Source: Rhodopirellula sp. SM50 (GTDB lineage Bacteria; Planctomycetota; Planctomycetia; Pirellulales; Pirellulaceae). From it: 64,000 nucleotides of DNA. Every line of letters begins with the position of its first letter. The first letter of the stretch is position 1. The stretch is from NCBI RefSeq assembly GCF_002289565.1, contig NZ_NTFY01000078.1, forward strand, positions 18,619 through 82,618, written 5' to 3'. The translations under genes and the position numbers were made by a program. Shown piece by piece: positions 35,832 through 45,068 of the stretch. The notes beneath the pieces were generated by a model. The model did not search any database. It worked only from the letters and a program-made list of their open reading frames with translations, and was not told the DNA's origin.

Positions 35832-35965
35832 TGGCAAAACGATGAAGACAGGATGGCAGAATGATACGGGGCAGAATGATGTGTGGGATGCCAGCGGGAC
35901 GCGTGAGCGAGCGGCGCGTGGGGACCAGTGCATCACGCGCCACTGGCTAACGCCACGTGCTGGTG
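35832..35965. repeat. GGCAAAACGATG cluster plus CACGCGCCACTGGC repeat pair
   Basis: 35832-35881 holds four GGCAAAACGATG/GACAGGATGG/GGCAGAATGATA-type units. 35885-35965 holds an inverted pair of the 35-base family (GCGGGACGCGTGAGCGAGCG and CACGCGCCACTGGCTAACGC). They separate the two Uma2 genes. Confidence 0.78.
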
Positions 35966-35975
35966 TGGGTGAGCG

Positions 35976-36512
35976 CTATCGAAAGAGTTTTTGCTGGTCG
36001 ATGGTGATAGTGCAACCGTCTGCTAGGTTCACGGTCAGGCTTGCGGTTTCATTGGGACTGGAAACGTAGTGGCCGTCTTGGAGTGTCAATTGTGTCACGA
36101 CACTTGTCTCGGTGTCGATGATCAAGTAGTGGGCGACTTGCTCGCGCTGGTAAAGTTCGCGTTTGTAGCCAAGGTCGTTGGTCCGGGTGGATGGCGAGAG
36201 GACTTCGATGACTAATGAGGGCATTGAATGGAGATGCCGGTCGGGGATCTCTCCGCAGACGACCAGCAGGTCGGGACGAACGACCGTGTCGTCGCTGACA
36301 ACCCAATCCAGTTCCACGATGGCCTGACAGTCACAACCGTTGGCTTCGATCTCGGATTGAATCAGCCAGGCCAGACGTGTGACCAGTAATTGGTGCCGAC
36401 CGAAGGGCGACGGCGTCATCGCAATCGGTATCCCCTGATGCAATTCCCAGTCGCCCTGCCATTGGCAGTAGTCGCCGTAGGTGTAGTGGGGAAGGAAACT
36501 GGGTTGTGACAT
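35976..36512 (-). CDS. Uma2 family (DUF820) putative restriction-type endonuclease
   Basis: 178 residues from ATG 36512. YTYGDYCQWQGDWELHQGIP is the N-terminal helix, VVRPDLLVVCGEIPDRHLHS contains the Asp and PSLVIEVLSPSTRTNDLGYK the Glu and Lys of the nuclease core. It differs clearly from its neighbour at 35263, so the pair is not a recent duplication. The role is unknown; proposed links of the family are to mobile DNA. It has no visible tie to polysaccharide synthesis. Confidence 0.87.
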   Translation of the reverse strand: MSQPSFLPHYTYGDYCQWQGDWELHQGIPIAMTPSPFGRHQLLVTRLAWLIQSEIEANGCDCQAIVELDWVVSDDTVVRPDLLVVCGEIPDRHLHSMPSLVIEVLSPSTRTNDLGYKRELYQREQVAHYLIIDTETSVVTQLTLQDGHYVSSPNETASLTVNLADGCTITIDQQKLFR

Positions 36513-36764
36513 GGGGAGGGTGAACGGCTAGACGTTAATGGCTAGTGGTGGCAAAACGATGGGGGCAAAACGATGAAGACAGGAAGGCAGAATGATACGG
36601 GGCAGAATGATGTGTGGGATGTCAGCGGGACGCGTGAACGAGCGGCGCGTGGGGGCAAAGACAGGAAAATGGGTGACAAGAAAATGATTTGGGGACGCAA
36701 CATTTTTCTGCCCCTGATTTTTCTGCCATTGTTCGGTCAGTCGACTCATGATGCATAGCATCAC

Positions 36765-36850
36765 TCTCCCCCTCTCCTTGTCTCCCCCTCTCCTTGTCTC
36801 CCCCTCTCCTTGTCTCCCCCTCTCCTTGTCTCCCCCTCTCCTTGTCTCCC
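36765..36850 (+). repeat. 16-base tandem repeat, five copies plus a partial
   Basis: TCTCCCCCTCTCCTTG is repeated perfectly at 36765, 36781, 36797, 36813 and 36829, followed by a partial copy. It is purely pyrimidine-rich apart from one G, so one strand is nearly all purine. Copy number may vary between strains. Confidence 0.95.
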
Positions 36851-36853
36851 TCA

Positions 36854-36872
36854 AAGCGGACTTCGTCCGCTT
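36854..36872. repeat. Hairpin AAGCGGAC-TTC-GTCCGCTT
   Basis: A perfect 8-base stem with a 3-base loop. The same element, slightly altered, encodes part of the tail of the acetyltransferase at 30716. There is no T run, so it need not be a terminator. Confidence 0.75.
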
Positions 36873-37056
36873 GGGTGACAGGCGGTTTCTGTTTGCCTGG
36901 CAACCATGCGGTTGAATTGGAATGTTTTGGGGGTCAAACGTCGCCAGGGGTTGCCTGGTGGCGGTCGACGCGGGGGGCCTGCGGGAATCTCACCCGCGGA
37001 TGGTCACTGTCGGTGACCGGTCGCACTCGATGGAACGGGAGGGCTCGGTGGCTGGT

Positions 37057-37959
37057 TCATCGACTGATCGAGGCGTTTAGATCGGAGCGTTTGTCTGCGG
37101 TTTTCTTCTGATGCCACTCGGCATCCTTTCGTGATTCGGTCATGGTTCCGAACGACAATCGGTTCATCATACGACGCAGTTTCCGTTCAGTACGTTCTAG
37201 TCCGATGTAATGTCGGAAAGCGGCCGAGCGACGTAAACCTTTCACGCGGGGTTGCTGGGGGTCGATTTCCCAGGGGTGAATGTAAAACATCGCCGGTCGG
37301 TGTTTCTTTTCGATCGACTGAATCGCGCGGACGGTCAAGTGAAGTGGTAGCAGCCGGAAATACCCTCCCCCGACCGGCACCGGCGCTTTGCCGAACCTGG
37401 CGATCGATGGCGGATATTCGCGGATCGGTCCGTGCGTCGTCTTGCGTGTATGGATTTCTTTTCGCGAGCCCGGGACGCCGTAGCGGTCGTGTCCCGCGAT
37501 CGGAAAGATGCTGCTGTCGTCGGTGAATCCGTGTTCGACCAGAATGTCCAGAGCCCAGAGTGATTCTTGAATGATCGAAAAACTGGGGGCGCGATAGGCG
37601 GTCGGTCGGATGCCGCAGGCCGTGTAAATGGCATCGCAGCTGTCGCTGATGTCCTTGGCGAATTCATCCGGAGTGATTTCGTAAACCAACCGGTGCCAAT
37701 AGCCGTGCGATGCGATTTCGTGTCCTGCGTCGGCGATCCGCTTGACTAGTCGCGGAAACCGTTCGGCGACCCAGCCCAAAACGTAAAAGGTCCCCCGCAC
37801 CTCGACTTCATCGAACAGGGACAGCATGCGATCGGTACTGCGTTCGACCCTGCTTTCCAGTTGGTCCCAATCTGAACGGCACACGCGATCTTCCATGCCG
37901 GAGACCTGGTAGTAGTCTTCGACATCGACGGTCATCGCGTGAATCGGGCGGCCGGTCAT
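37057..37959 (-). CDS. Exosortase-associated polysaccharide deacetylase (DUF3473 type)
   Basis: 300 residues. HAMTVDVEDYYQVSGMED has the catalytic Asp pair region, GTFYVLGWVAERFPRLVKRI is the NodB strand, and HEIASHGYWHRLVYEITPDE holds the metal-binding His-x3-His. TAYRAPSFSIIQESLWALDI follows, and RPAMFYIHPWEIDPQQPRV and RHYIGLERTERKL are the DUF3473 end. It fits the XrtA-system deacetylase family (TIGR03006, from memory). It removes acetyl from glycan sugars; no signal peptide was found. It is one of the marker genes tying this locus to the exosortase. Confidence 0.93.
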   Translation of the reverse strand: MTGRPIHAMTVDVEDYYQVSGMEDRVCRSDWDQLESRVERSTDRMLSLFDEVEVRGTFYVLGWVAERFPRLVKRIADAGHEIASHGYWHRLVYEITPDEFAKDISDSCDAIYTACGIRPTAYRAPSFSIIQESLWALDILVEHGFTDDSSIFPIAGHDRYGVPGSRKEIHTRKTTHGPIREYPPSIARFGKAPVPVGGGYFRLLPLHLTVRAIQSIEKKHRPAMFYIHPWEIDPQQPRVKGLRRSAAFRHYIGLERTERKLRRMMNRLSFGTMTESRKDAEWHQKKTADKRSDLNASISR

Positions 37960-38313
37960 GATGGTGGGGGTTGGAAGAGTTGATGGTGCGAAGTGGGATA
38001 GGCTTCCAGCGTGTCATTCGTTTTCAGCATCGACAGGCTGGAAGCCTATCCCACGTTTTACGAGATTGGTTTTTGGGTCGCGCCACTGGCTAACGCGTCG
38101 TGCTGGGGTGTGCCGCCGGGCCACTGGCTGACGCGGCGTGTTGGGGGTGGCGGCGGGGCCGCCGGGCCACTTGCTAACGCGTCGTGCTGGTGTGTCGTGC
38201 TGGGATGGCGACGGGGATTGGGGCCGCATGGTTGTATTTAGGTCGATGCGGAAGAGGAGTGGTTGACCAAAGACGAGGTGGTCAGCAAACGGACATGCGA
38301 ACTGATACGGGTT
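37960..38313. repeat. Intergenic region with a long hairpin and CACGCGCC-family copies
   Basis: A perfect 18-base inverted repeat (37993-38010 and 38037-38054; GTGGGATAGGCTTCCAGC and its complement) encloses 26 bases. At 38076-38210 four copies of the GCGCCACTGGCTAACGCGTC/GGGCCACTTGCTAACGCGTC family follow. No gene was seen. The hairpin might stop transcription between the transferase and deacetylase genes. Confidence 0.8.
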
Positions 38314-39261
38314 TCATTTTGGTGCATGGCGACGGTCGCAACGAATCGCGGGGTTGTGCCGATGATCGGGGCGGTCGGTTCGCTCCGCAGCGTTGCTTGC
38401 CACTGAAACCCCTTGTTCGGGAAACAGCTTCCGATGGTCGGCCGGCTGGATGATGACAGATTCGGCCACCAAGGGGGCACGGCACAGGGACAGCATCTTC
38501 ATCGCTCGACCACCGCGGATTCCGATGACACGCAATCCTGTCGCGGTCAGCATTCGCAAATCCAGCCACAGGTCCGCGTTCTGGATGTACAGCAGGTCCA
38601 GGAACTGTTTTCGTTTGACGTCGGCGACGGTTTCGTCGGGTTCCAGGTTGATCTGGGCCAAGCCGGTGACGCCGGGTTTGACGACGTTGCGGTGGTAGTA
38701 GTCGTCGATGAACGTCGTCAGCACTTCGCAAATCTCCGGCCGCTCGGGACGCGGTCCGGTCAACGCCATTTCGCCTTTGACGACATTCCACAACTGGGGC
38801 AATTCGTCCAGGTGGGTGCGGCGGAGGACTTTGCCCAGCGGCGTGATGCGTTTGTCTTTCTTGGTGCTCCAGACGGGCTTGCCGCCCCGTTCAGCGTCGA
38901 CGTACATCGAGCGCAGCTTGTAGACGTAGAACGTTTCGCCGTGCAGCCCGACCCGTTTTTGGCGATAGATCCCCGGTCCTCTGGACGTGATCCGGATCAG
39001 TCCAATCAGCACTGCGATGACCGGCGCCGCAGCGAGAAACATCACCCCGCCGAGGACACGTTCCATCGCGTACTTGCGGCGAAAGTATTTGGCGCGTTCA
39101 ACGGCGATGCGTTTGCAGTCATCGATGCTGGACGTCCGCCGCGGCTGTTCACGCGGATCACGCATGTCTGCGCGTTCCCGGTCGCTGACCGCCGTCGAAA
39201 TCGAGGAGTCTTCATCGCTGTCGTAGTAGTCGTCGTCATGTGGCGATGCAAAGTCAAGCAC
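38314..39261 (-). CDS. Initiating bacterial sugar transferase (WbaP/EpsL-like)
   Basis: 315 residues from GTG 39261, with an acidic then basic N-terminus. A single membrane segment, VLGGVMFLAAAPVIAVLIGL, precedes the core RVGLHGETFYVYKLRSMYVD, RRTHLDELPQLWNVVKGEMA, LTGPRPERPEI and KPGVTGLAQINL, all hallmarks of the monotopic phosphoglycosyl transferases. It transfers a sugar phosphate from a nucleotide sugar to undecaprenyl phosphate, starting the glycan on the lipid. The end beyond GIRGGRAMKMLSL is long and unconserved. It is 12 bases after the EpsI-like stop, so both are probably co-transcribed. Confidence 0.93.
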   Translation of the reverse strand: MLDFASPHDDDYYDSDEDSSISTAVSDRERADMRDPREQPRRTSSIDDCKRIAVERAKYFRRKYAMERVLGGVMFLAAAPVIAVLIGLIRITSRGPGIYRQKRVGLHGETFYVYKLRSMYVDAERGGKPVWSTKKDKRITPLGKVLRRTHLDELPQLWNVVKGEMALTGPRPERPEICEVLTTFIDDYYHRNVVKPGVTGLAQINLEPDETVADVKRKQFLDLLYIQNADLWLDLRMLTATGLRVIGIRGGRAMKMLSLCRAPLVAESVIIQPADHRKLFPEQGVSVASNAAERTDRPDHRHNPAIRCDRRHAPK

Positions 39262-39273
39262 GGCGCAATCCTT

Positions 39274-39924
39274 TTATTGAACGAGTTTCTCAAGGTGGGG
39301 CAAGAATGCTTCTAGAAACGAATGACAGGGATCAATCGCCGATCCGGTCACGGGACCGGCAAGCTGGATCTTGTACAAGTCATCAGTCAGCCAAAAACGC
39401 GGGCTGTCCGCGGCGACGAATGCCCCACCGTCGCTCCATCCGTAATACACGGCCAACGATGCTTCTGGCTCGTCATCGCGGCTGAATTCGACCGACCACA
39501 CGTGGTGGCGGTTCTCTTTGGTCTCGAACGTCTCCATTCGACGCGGTCGGGTTTGATTGGTTCCGACCGAGCTATAACAAACTTCGGGAGTATGCACCGC
39601 GATCGGACCTCGTGGACCGTACATGATGGCAAAATTAACCATCACGCCGGTTTCGGTGTGTTGGTAAACACGAACGACCGAGCCGTAACATCGCAGCAAC
39701 CGCTGAGTTGACTCAGGGAGCTGTTGCTCGTCGAGCATCGTCCAGGGACCGATCGCTGTCGGCAATTGATTGAGCAATGTCGCTTGATCGGATCGCGACG
39801 TTTGCGTCGTCCAGCGTCCGTCCAAGTAGCCATGCACAACACCCGACAGCAATGTCAGCGCCAATAGGCTGGCGACGATGACGCGTCGTGACTGGATCGG
39901 GTGGGATTGATTTGAATCGGTCAT
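39274..39924 (-). CDS. EpsI-like exosortase-associated protein
   Basis: 216 residues. One N-terminal membrane segment (VIVASLLALTLLSGVVHGYL) is followed by an external domain with IGPWTMLDEQQLPESTQRLL and GPRGPIAVHTPEVCYSSVG. The latter corresponds to the HSPE-x-C motif of EpsI proteins that accompany exosortases, either fused to them or separate. Its role is unknown in detail; it is thought to assist the exosortase-dependent export of polysaccharide. In this locus it is not fused to the exosortase, which lies 8 kb upstream on the same strand. Confidence 0.82.
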   Translation of the reverse strand: MTDSNQSHPIQSRRVIVASLLALTLLSGVVHGYLDGRWTTQTSRSDQATLLNQLPTAIGPWTMLDEQQLPESTQRLLRCYGSVVRVYQHTETGVMVNFAIMYGPRGPIAVHTPEVCYSSVGTNQTRPRRMETFETKENRHHVWSVEFSRDDEPEASLAVYYGWSDGGAFVAADSPRFWLTDDLYKIQLAGPVTGSAIDPCHSFLEAFLPHLEKLVQ

Positions 39925-40007
39925 GGTTTTGCGGTCAGGCTAGCTTTGTCCAGTTTTCCGTCAATCGTTTGAAATGCGAGAAGTGTCGGGTGAATAAATC
40001 GTCAAGT

Positions 40008-43000
40008 TTAGGCGGCCTCTTTGGCATCTGATGCACCGGTACCGAGTCGTTGTTGCAACTCCTTCAACGCATCACGTTCGGCGGGCGTGAGACCTTGGAG
40101 ATCCAAATCCCGGAAGTTGATCTCGGACCAAATCTTCTTTGCGTCCTGGAGCCGATCGAGTTTCAAGAGCGCTTGCACCAAGTGAAATTGATACCGGGGC
40201 AGATTTTTTTCTTCACCGCTTTGGATCGCCTTCTCAAATTGTCGCACCGCTTCTTGAACCCGGTTGCCGCGTAACAGGACAGTCCCCTTTGTGTCCAGCA
40301 ACTCCGCGTCTTCGCCCGCAACCTCGATCGCGTCGTCAATGTGTTTGAGCCCTTCGAGTTCGCGGCCGGGCAATTCGGCAAAAATCATCGCCAGATTGTT
40401 CAACGGTCGAAGCCGCCGCGGGTCGGTGCGTAAGACTTTCAGATACAACGCGATCGCTCTTTCGTTTTCGCCGCGCTGCATCGCCCAGGTGGCGACACTG
40501 TCGTTGAGCGCCGCGTTCTCGGGGTACGCCTTGACCGCTTCGTCCAGAATTTGGGTATGGTGTGGTTCAACCATGTCCGGATCAAGAGCTAGCAACGCTT
40601 CGACCAGCAAGACGGCCGTGGTGGCCGCGGGCTTTTCGTCATAGCGCTCCGCTGCGACTTCGGCAGCCTGGTCGTATTGCCCCGCTAGCGACAACGCCAC
40701 GATGTAATTGGCAAAGGAATCCTTGTTGGCTTCGTAGGCACGGCGGAACCACGCCAGGCCTTCGTCAATGAATCCGTTCCTCAACAACGCTTCACCGGCA
40801 ACCGTTTCCACTCCGCCGGCCGCGGTGTTGGCATTTCTAGTCAATGGGTCGTTTGCCCACTGATCCAAGATTGATGGCAAGTTCTCTTTGTCGCCACCCT
40901 GTCCAGCCAGCATCATTTCGATCTTCAACACTTCCAACGACGATTCGGGCAACGTTTTCAATCGTTCGATGACTTGGCGTGCTTCATCCAGATCACCTTC
41001 GTCATTGACGGAAATCAGGAATCCGCAATAGCGGGTCAAGTCGACCAGTGCAGGATTGTCTCGATCGGCGAGTTGCTTGAACACTCTTCTCGCTTCGGCA
41101 ATGTACTGGTCCTTATCGAACTGCTTTTGTTCCGACGGAGTCAGCTGGTCGTACTTTGAGGCCATTTCGAACATCAATGCGGCTTGGACACGAGAAGCCC
41201 CGAGACCGATTTCCGTCGGGCTACCCGCCATGTCACGCAGCAATCGGACCGCTTCCTGCCGCTGGTAATGCGAGCCTTTCGACGCGAGGATCAGTGCGTA
41301 CACCAAACGGTTCTGTTCGGTAACGGCCTGATCGCTGTTGAGCAACTTGGCGATTTGATCCCAGTCGATTTCTTGACCGCTGTCGATCAACTGTGCTGCC
41401 AGTTCGGTGCGGATCCGAGGGTTGTTCGGGTCCTGACGGAACGCTTGTTCCAAAATGGCCAAAGCGTCTCCACCTCGGCTTCTTGATCGCAGCAACCGCA
41501 CCAACGCCATCTGCGCCTTGAAGTCGGGACGGAGCTCATTGGCGGCCTTCAACTTGTCGATCGCTTCGTCGACACGATCCAGGGCGATCAACGCCTTGGC
41601 CTCCAGCATCAATCGGTCCGCATCCTTCAAATCGCTATCTTGAAGTTCAGCGAGCGCCGCTTCGATCTTCTGGTTGTCAGCGACTTCCACCGCCAGACTC
41701 ATTCGTGCCGACGCGACCGCCGACTTTTGAGCGGGCGTGTCGGCCAACCGGGCGGCTTTGTCGATCGCCTCGTCGGCGTTCTTCAATAGTTGTTCCGCAT
41801 CGAGCGTCTCGACGACGTCACTATCGGAAATCGCACGGGCTCTCATCACCAGTGCGAATCGTGCGTAGACCAACCAAGCAATCGGGTCATCGACGTTGTC
41901 CACGGCAATTTGCTTGGCGGCGTCCAAGGCCTGTGAATAGTCACCTTTGCGAATCGAAATGCCGATCGAGATTTCGTCGTAGGGATCTAAATCGGTCTGG
42001 GTGGCGATGCCCGCCAGCCGGATCTCGCGTTCGGCTTCCTCGTCGCGTCCGAGTGTCAGCAATGCCTGCCAGAGCAGCTGTCGGGTACGAAGTTGTCGAT
42101 CACCGGAGTTGATGCCGCGACGCAATTGTTCGACTGCCGACGCATAGTTTCCGCTTGCGAACGACAACCAACCGCTGAGCGCGACGGCATTTCCCCAATT
42201 GGGACGCAGGGACTGCAATCGGCTGATCAGTGACTTGGCCCGCGTGTAATCTCTCTCGTCTCGTTGCACGCCTCCCCGCGCCAGCAGTTTTTCCACCAAC
42301 TGGGTCGCATCGATCAACAACGAATACGCCGGCGATGTCTCCGTTTGGCCACCGGTCACGCGAGCGCCCGAACGATACCCTTCGACACGGTGCAATTCGG
42401 ACAGGAATTGCTCCATCTCCGCGGTCTGCTCTTGCAGCTTGGCAATTTGATAGAGCGAGAAATAGACCGCGGGGGTCCGTTGAGCTTCGGGTATGCGAAG
42501 CAGCGCCTGTTTGGCCAGATCGGGTGATCCGGCACGTTTGGCGTATTCCGACGCCGTTTGCGCAAGTCCGGTTGCGGCTTGTGGATCGGACTCCATGGCC
42601 TTCAACAGCAGCTCGCTGGCTTCGGCATGCTTTCCGGACGCGGCGAGCACACGGGCGCGCAGCAATTGCTGCTGAACGGGAGCGAAATCCTCGCTCAGGT
42701 CGAGTCGCTTGAGGACCGTTTCGGCTTGTTCAGGTTTGCCTGCTGCCGCCAGCCTCTCCGCCGCGTACATTTGTAACTGGCTGTCGCCCGGGTTCGATTC
42801 AGCCAGCGCGGAGATCTTGTTGGCAAGCTCTTCCGATTGAAGGTATTCCTCGGCGAGAACGCCATCCGGTGGCAACTGAGCCCGCAGGGTTTGCAAGCGA
42901 AGCTGTTCTTCGGCAAAGGTGTCACCGGCTTTTTCCAGCAATTCTTCCAGTTCGCGGATCCGCGAACGGAGTGTCGCAATCTCGCGCTGTTCGGGGATCA

Positions 43001-45011
43001 ATCGCAACTGGTACGCAAACTCAGCCTCCAGCGAGGCAACGCGGACACGGGGGACGTTTGACAGACGGGCTCGCTGCCATTGTTTGGCTGCCTGCAAGCG
43101 GTTCCCCGACCGGGTCCAGGCTTCACCGCTGGCTTGCACCAGTGCCTCATTGGTCGGAAATAGCTCGGCGGCTTCGGTCAGCGTCGTTGCCGCCAAGTCC
43201 CAGGCGAGCTGTCGCTGGTAGGCTCCGGTCAATTGCGAGATACCCGCGATTCGGATCTGGGGTTCCAGACGGATTTCGTCGTCGGTCAATCCATCGAGCA
43301 ATCCGATGATCTGCAGATCGTTTTCTGACGACGTTTCCATGCCGGCAATGACGGTTGCGCGAGCCACCTTCTTTTTCCAATCGGCGTTGGTGATCGCTTC
43401 AGCGAACGCCGTTCGGTCGGCTAAGCTGATTTGATCGCTGGTCATCAACATCAATTCACTCTTCTTGGCATCGATGACGTCGGCGAACTTTCTAATCGCA
43501 TTTTCAGCTGCTTCGGTTGCCGCAGGTTTCGCGGCTCGGTCGGCGTCCGCCGCACGCCGCGCGAGCGCCCAGGCGACGTTGCCAAGCAGATCCAGGTTGT
43601 CGTCATTGACGACCGTCAGCCCCTCCTGCCAGAACTCAATTGCTCGATCCAAGTCTCCCGATGATTCGGCGAGCAACCCGGAGACTAGGTAAGTTTGCTT
43701 GACGGCTTCCGGGCGGACCGGGACCGAGTCGACCCCGAGGTCACGCAGTTGTTTCAGCCAGTCGCTGGCAAGCTTGATTTCTTCTTCGGTCGCGATTGAG
43801 ACGGCGGCACGGTCGACGATCGATCCGGCACCGAAATAAACACACTGGTAATCCCAGACCAACGCCTCGGATTCTGCACTCAAACGCAGCCCCGGCTCCG
43901 GCTTGTCTTCCTCGGTGTCGTCCGTTTCCGATTTGGGTTTCGGAAAATCTTGCGCCGCCAGCCTGGCCGATGCTTCGGCGGCGGCGGCCTTGATCAACTC
44001 ACTGGCCTTGACGCTTTCACCGGCCATGGATGCGTACCGATAAAGCAAGATTTTGGCACGCGAGTCCGGACGCGCGTGAAGTCCCAGCAAAACCGAATCC
44101 AGGACTTCGGCGGTGTCCTCGTCCAGCGACGAAATGGTTCGGGTAAACGATCCGACATTCTGCTCATCACTGGCGATTGCGATTCCGAAGGATTCCGGTT
44201 CAGTTCGCAGCAGCGCGATGAAGGAACCGACCAGATCCAGGTCATCCGGATTTCGTTTGACCGCTTCTCGCAACACAATTCCCGGAGGTTGTTGGGACAG
44301 CCAGCCATAGTAGTCCGCTTCCGGCTCAACCGCATTAGGATCGCGATCTTGGTAGAGCATTTCCTGGACCTGCCCGACGATCGCGATCGCCAGCCACCTG
44401 TGGGCTTCGGCGTCGTTGCGATCGGCGTCGAGCAGACGGACGTGACGCTCGACGTCTTTGAAAAAATAGCCACCGCTTTGGATCAGGCGGTTGATCAACC
44501 GCTTGCGCAGATCACGTCGCGTTTGCGAATTGACATCATCCAGGTCGTCGGCCGTGCCCAGGTAAGCAATCGCAGTACCGAGACGCTTTCGCGCTGTCGT
44601 GACACGCTGGGCTAGGTTTTCTCGCGTGGCCGAATCCGCGGCCGAATCCGCGGCGATTGCGGCACGAAGGATCTTCTCCCGGTCATCTGGATGCAGCAGT
44701 AGATAGCTGGACAACCAGCGAACTTCCTCGGCAGGCTTGTTATCAGCCGCCGCTTGATCGGCGCGGCTGAGGAAGGTGCTCGCCGCCTTGCTGGAATGGT
44801 AGGCGTAAGAAGCGACCGTTGAAAGCACCAGTGCCACCACTCCCAGTGCGGTATAGCCGACCAGACGCCAATCCATCACCCATCGATACCGCCGATCGTT
44901 CAGCTTTCCAGCATGCGATTCAGAAATCACCTCCGAATCCTGGCGATGATCAGCTTGCTGCGGCGAGGCGATTGGAGCGTCGCCGTCTACACTCGTGGTG
45001 GGCTGGGGCAT
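40008..45011 (-). CDS. Very large membrane-anchored TPR protein of the exosortase locus
   Basis: 1667 residues. After an acidic N-terminus there is one membrane anchor (YTALGVVALVLSTVASYAY, about 50-70), so most of the protein is outside the membrane. The rest is helical and full of degenerate 34-residue TPR units, clearest at the end (ALNDSVATWAMQRGENERAI, DPRRLRPLNNLAMIFAELPG, AELLDTKGTVLLRGNRVQEA). A short coiled coil lies at about 660-700. It is longer than usual TPR proteins of exosortase clusters (around 900 residues) but sits at the expected place, between the Wzz-kinase and the EpsI-like gene. A scaffold for polysaccharide assembly is plausible. Confidence 0.85.
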   Translation of the reverse strand: MPQPTTSVDGDAPIASPQQADHRQDSEVISESHAGKLNDRRYRWVMDWRLVGYTALGVVALVLSTVASYAYHSSKAASTFLSRADQAAADNKPAEEVRWLSSYLLLHPDDREKILRAAIAADSAADSATRENLAQRVTTARKRLGTAIAYLGTADDLDDVNSQTRRDLRKRLINRLIQSGGYFFKDVERHVRLLDADRNDAEAHRWLAIAIVGQVQEMLYQDRDPNAVEPEADYYGWLSQQPPGIVLREAVKRNPDDLDLVGSFIALLRTEPESFGIAIASDEQNVGSFTRTISSLDEDTAEVLDSVLLGLHARPDSRAKILLYRYASMAGESVKASELIKAAAAEASARLAAQDFPKPKSETDDTEEDKPEPGLRLSAESEALVWDYQCVYFGAGSIVDRAAVSIATEEEIKLASDWLKQLRDLGVDSVPVRPEAVKQTYLVSGLLAESSGDLDRAIEFWQEGLTVVNDDNLDLLGNVAWALARRAADADRAAKPAATEAAENAIRKFADVIDAKKSELMLMTSDQISLADRTAFAEAITNADWKKKVARATVIAGMETSSENDLQIIGLLDGLTDDEIRLEPQIRIAGISQLTGAYQRQLAWDLAATTLTEAAELFPTNEALVQASGEAWTRSGNRLQAAKQWQRARLSNVPRVRVASLEAEFAYQLRLIPEQREIATLRSRIRELEELLEKAGDTFAEEQLRLQTLRAQLPPDGVLAEEYLQSEELANKISALAESNPGDSQLQMYAAERLAAAGKPEQAETVLKRLDLSEDFAPVQQQLLRARVLAASGKHAEASELLLKAMESDPQAATGLAQTASEYAKRAGSPDLAKQALLRIPEAQRTPAVYFSLYQIAKLQEQTAEMEQFLSELHRVEGYRSGARVTGGQTETSPAYSLLIDATQLVEKLLARGGVQRDERDYTRAKSLISRLQSLRPNWGNAVALSGWLSFASGNYASAVEQLRRGINSGDRQLRTRQLLWQALLTLGRDEEAEREIRLAGIATQTDLDPYDEISIGISIRKGDYSQALDAAKQIAVDNVDDPIAWLVYARFALVMRARAISDSDVVETLDAEQLLKNADEAIDKAARLADTPAQKSAVASARMSLAVEVADNQKIEAALAELQDSDLKDADRLMLEAKALIALDRVDEAIDKLKAANELRPDFKAQMALVRLLRSRSRGGDALAILEQAFRQDPNNPRIRTELAAQLIDSGQEIDWDQIAKLLNSDQAVTEQNRLVYALILASKGSHYQRQEAVRLLRDMAGSPTEIGLGASRVQAALMFEMASKYDQLTPSEQKQFDKDQYIAEARRVFKQLADRDNPALVDLTRYCGFLISVNDEGDLDEARQVIERLKTLPESSLEVLKIEMMLAGQGGDKENLPSILDQWANDPLTRNANTAAGGVETVAGEALLRNGFIDEGLAWFRRAYEANKDSFANYIVALSLAGQYDQAAEVAAERYDEKPAATTAVLLVEALLALDPDMVEPHHTQILDEAVKAYPENAALNDSVATWAMQRGENERAIALYLKVLRTDPRRLRPLNNLAMIFAELPGRELEGLKHIDDAIEVAGEDAELLDTKGTVLLRGNRVQEAVRQFEKAIQSGEEKNLPRYQFHLVQALLKLDRLQDAKKIWSEINFRDLDLQGLTPAERDALKELQQRLGTGASDAKEAA

Positions 45012-45068
45012 GGTTGGGTCTTGATTACGTCGCGATTCGATTTAACACGTGAAAACGGGTTCGTTGAA

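Larger units (their letters stand above)
36513..37056. repeat. Repeat-rich intergenic region
   Basis: It contains the GGCAAAACGATG cluster (36550-36612), one GCGGGACGCGTGAACGAGCG copy (36616-36652), face-to-face GACAGGAAAATG and ATTTTTCTGCC units (36651-36733) and a GATGCATAGCATC palindrome (about 36750). The 16-base tandem array and the small hairpin listed separately follow, then about 180 bases without a recognised feature. Nothing coding was accepted. Confidence 0.75.

Noticed and set aside
35824..35943. N-terminal extension of the Uma2 protein
   Set aside because: It is translated repeat DNA; ATG 35823 starts the conserved domain.
36765..36850. CRISPR-like array
   Set aside because: The 16-base units are contiguous, without spacers, and no cas genes are present.
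36528..36903. Minus-strand frames with RRGGDKERGRQGEG repeats
   Set aside because: They arise only from the 16-base tandem array and have no conserved domain.
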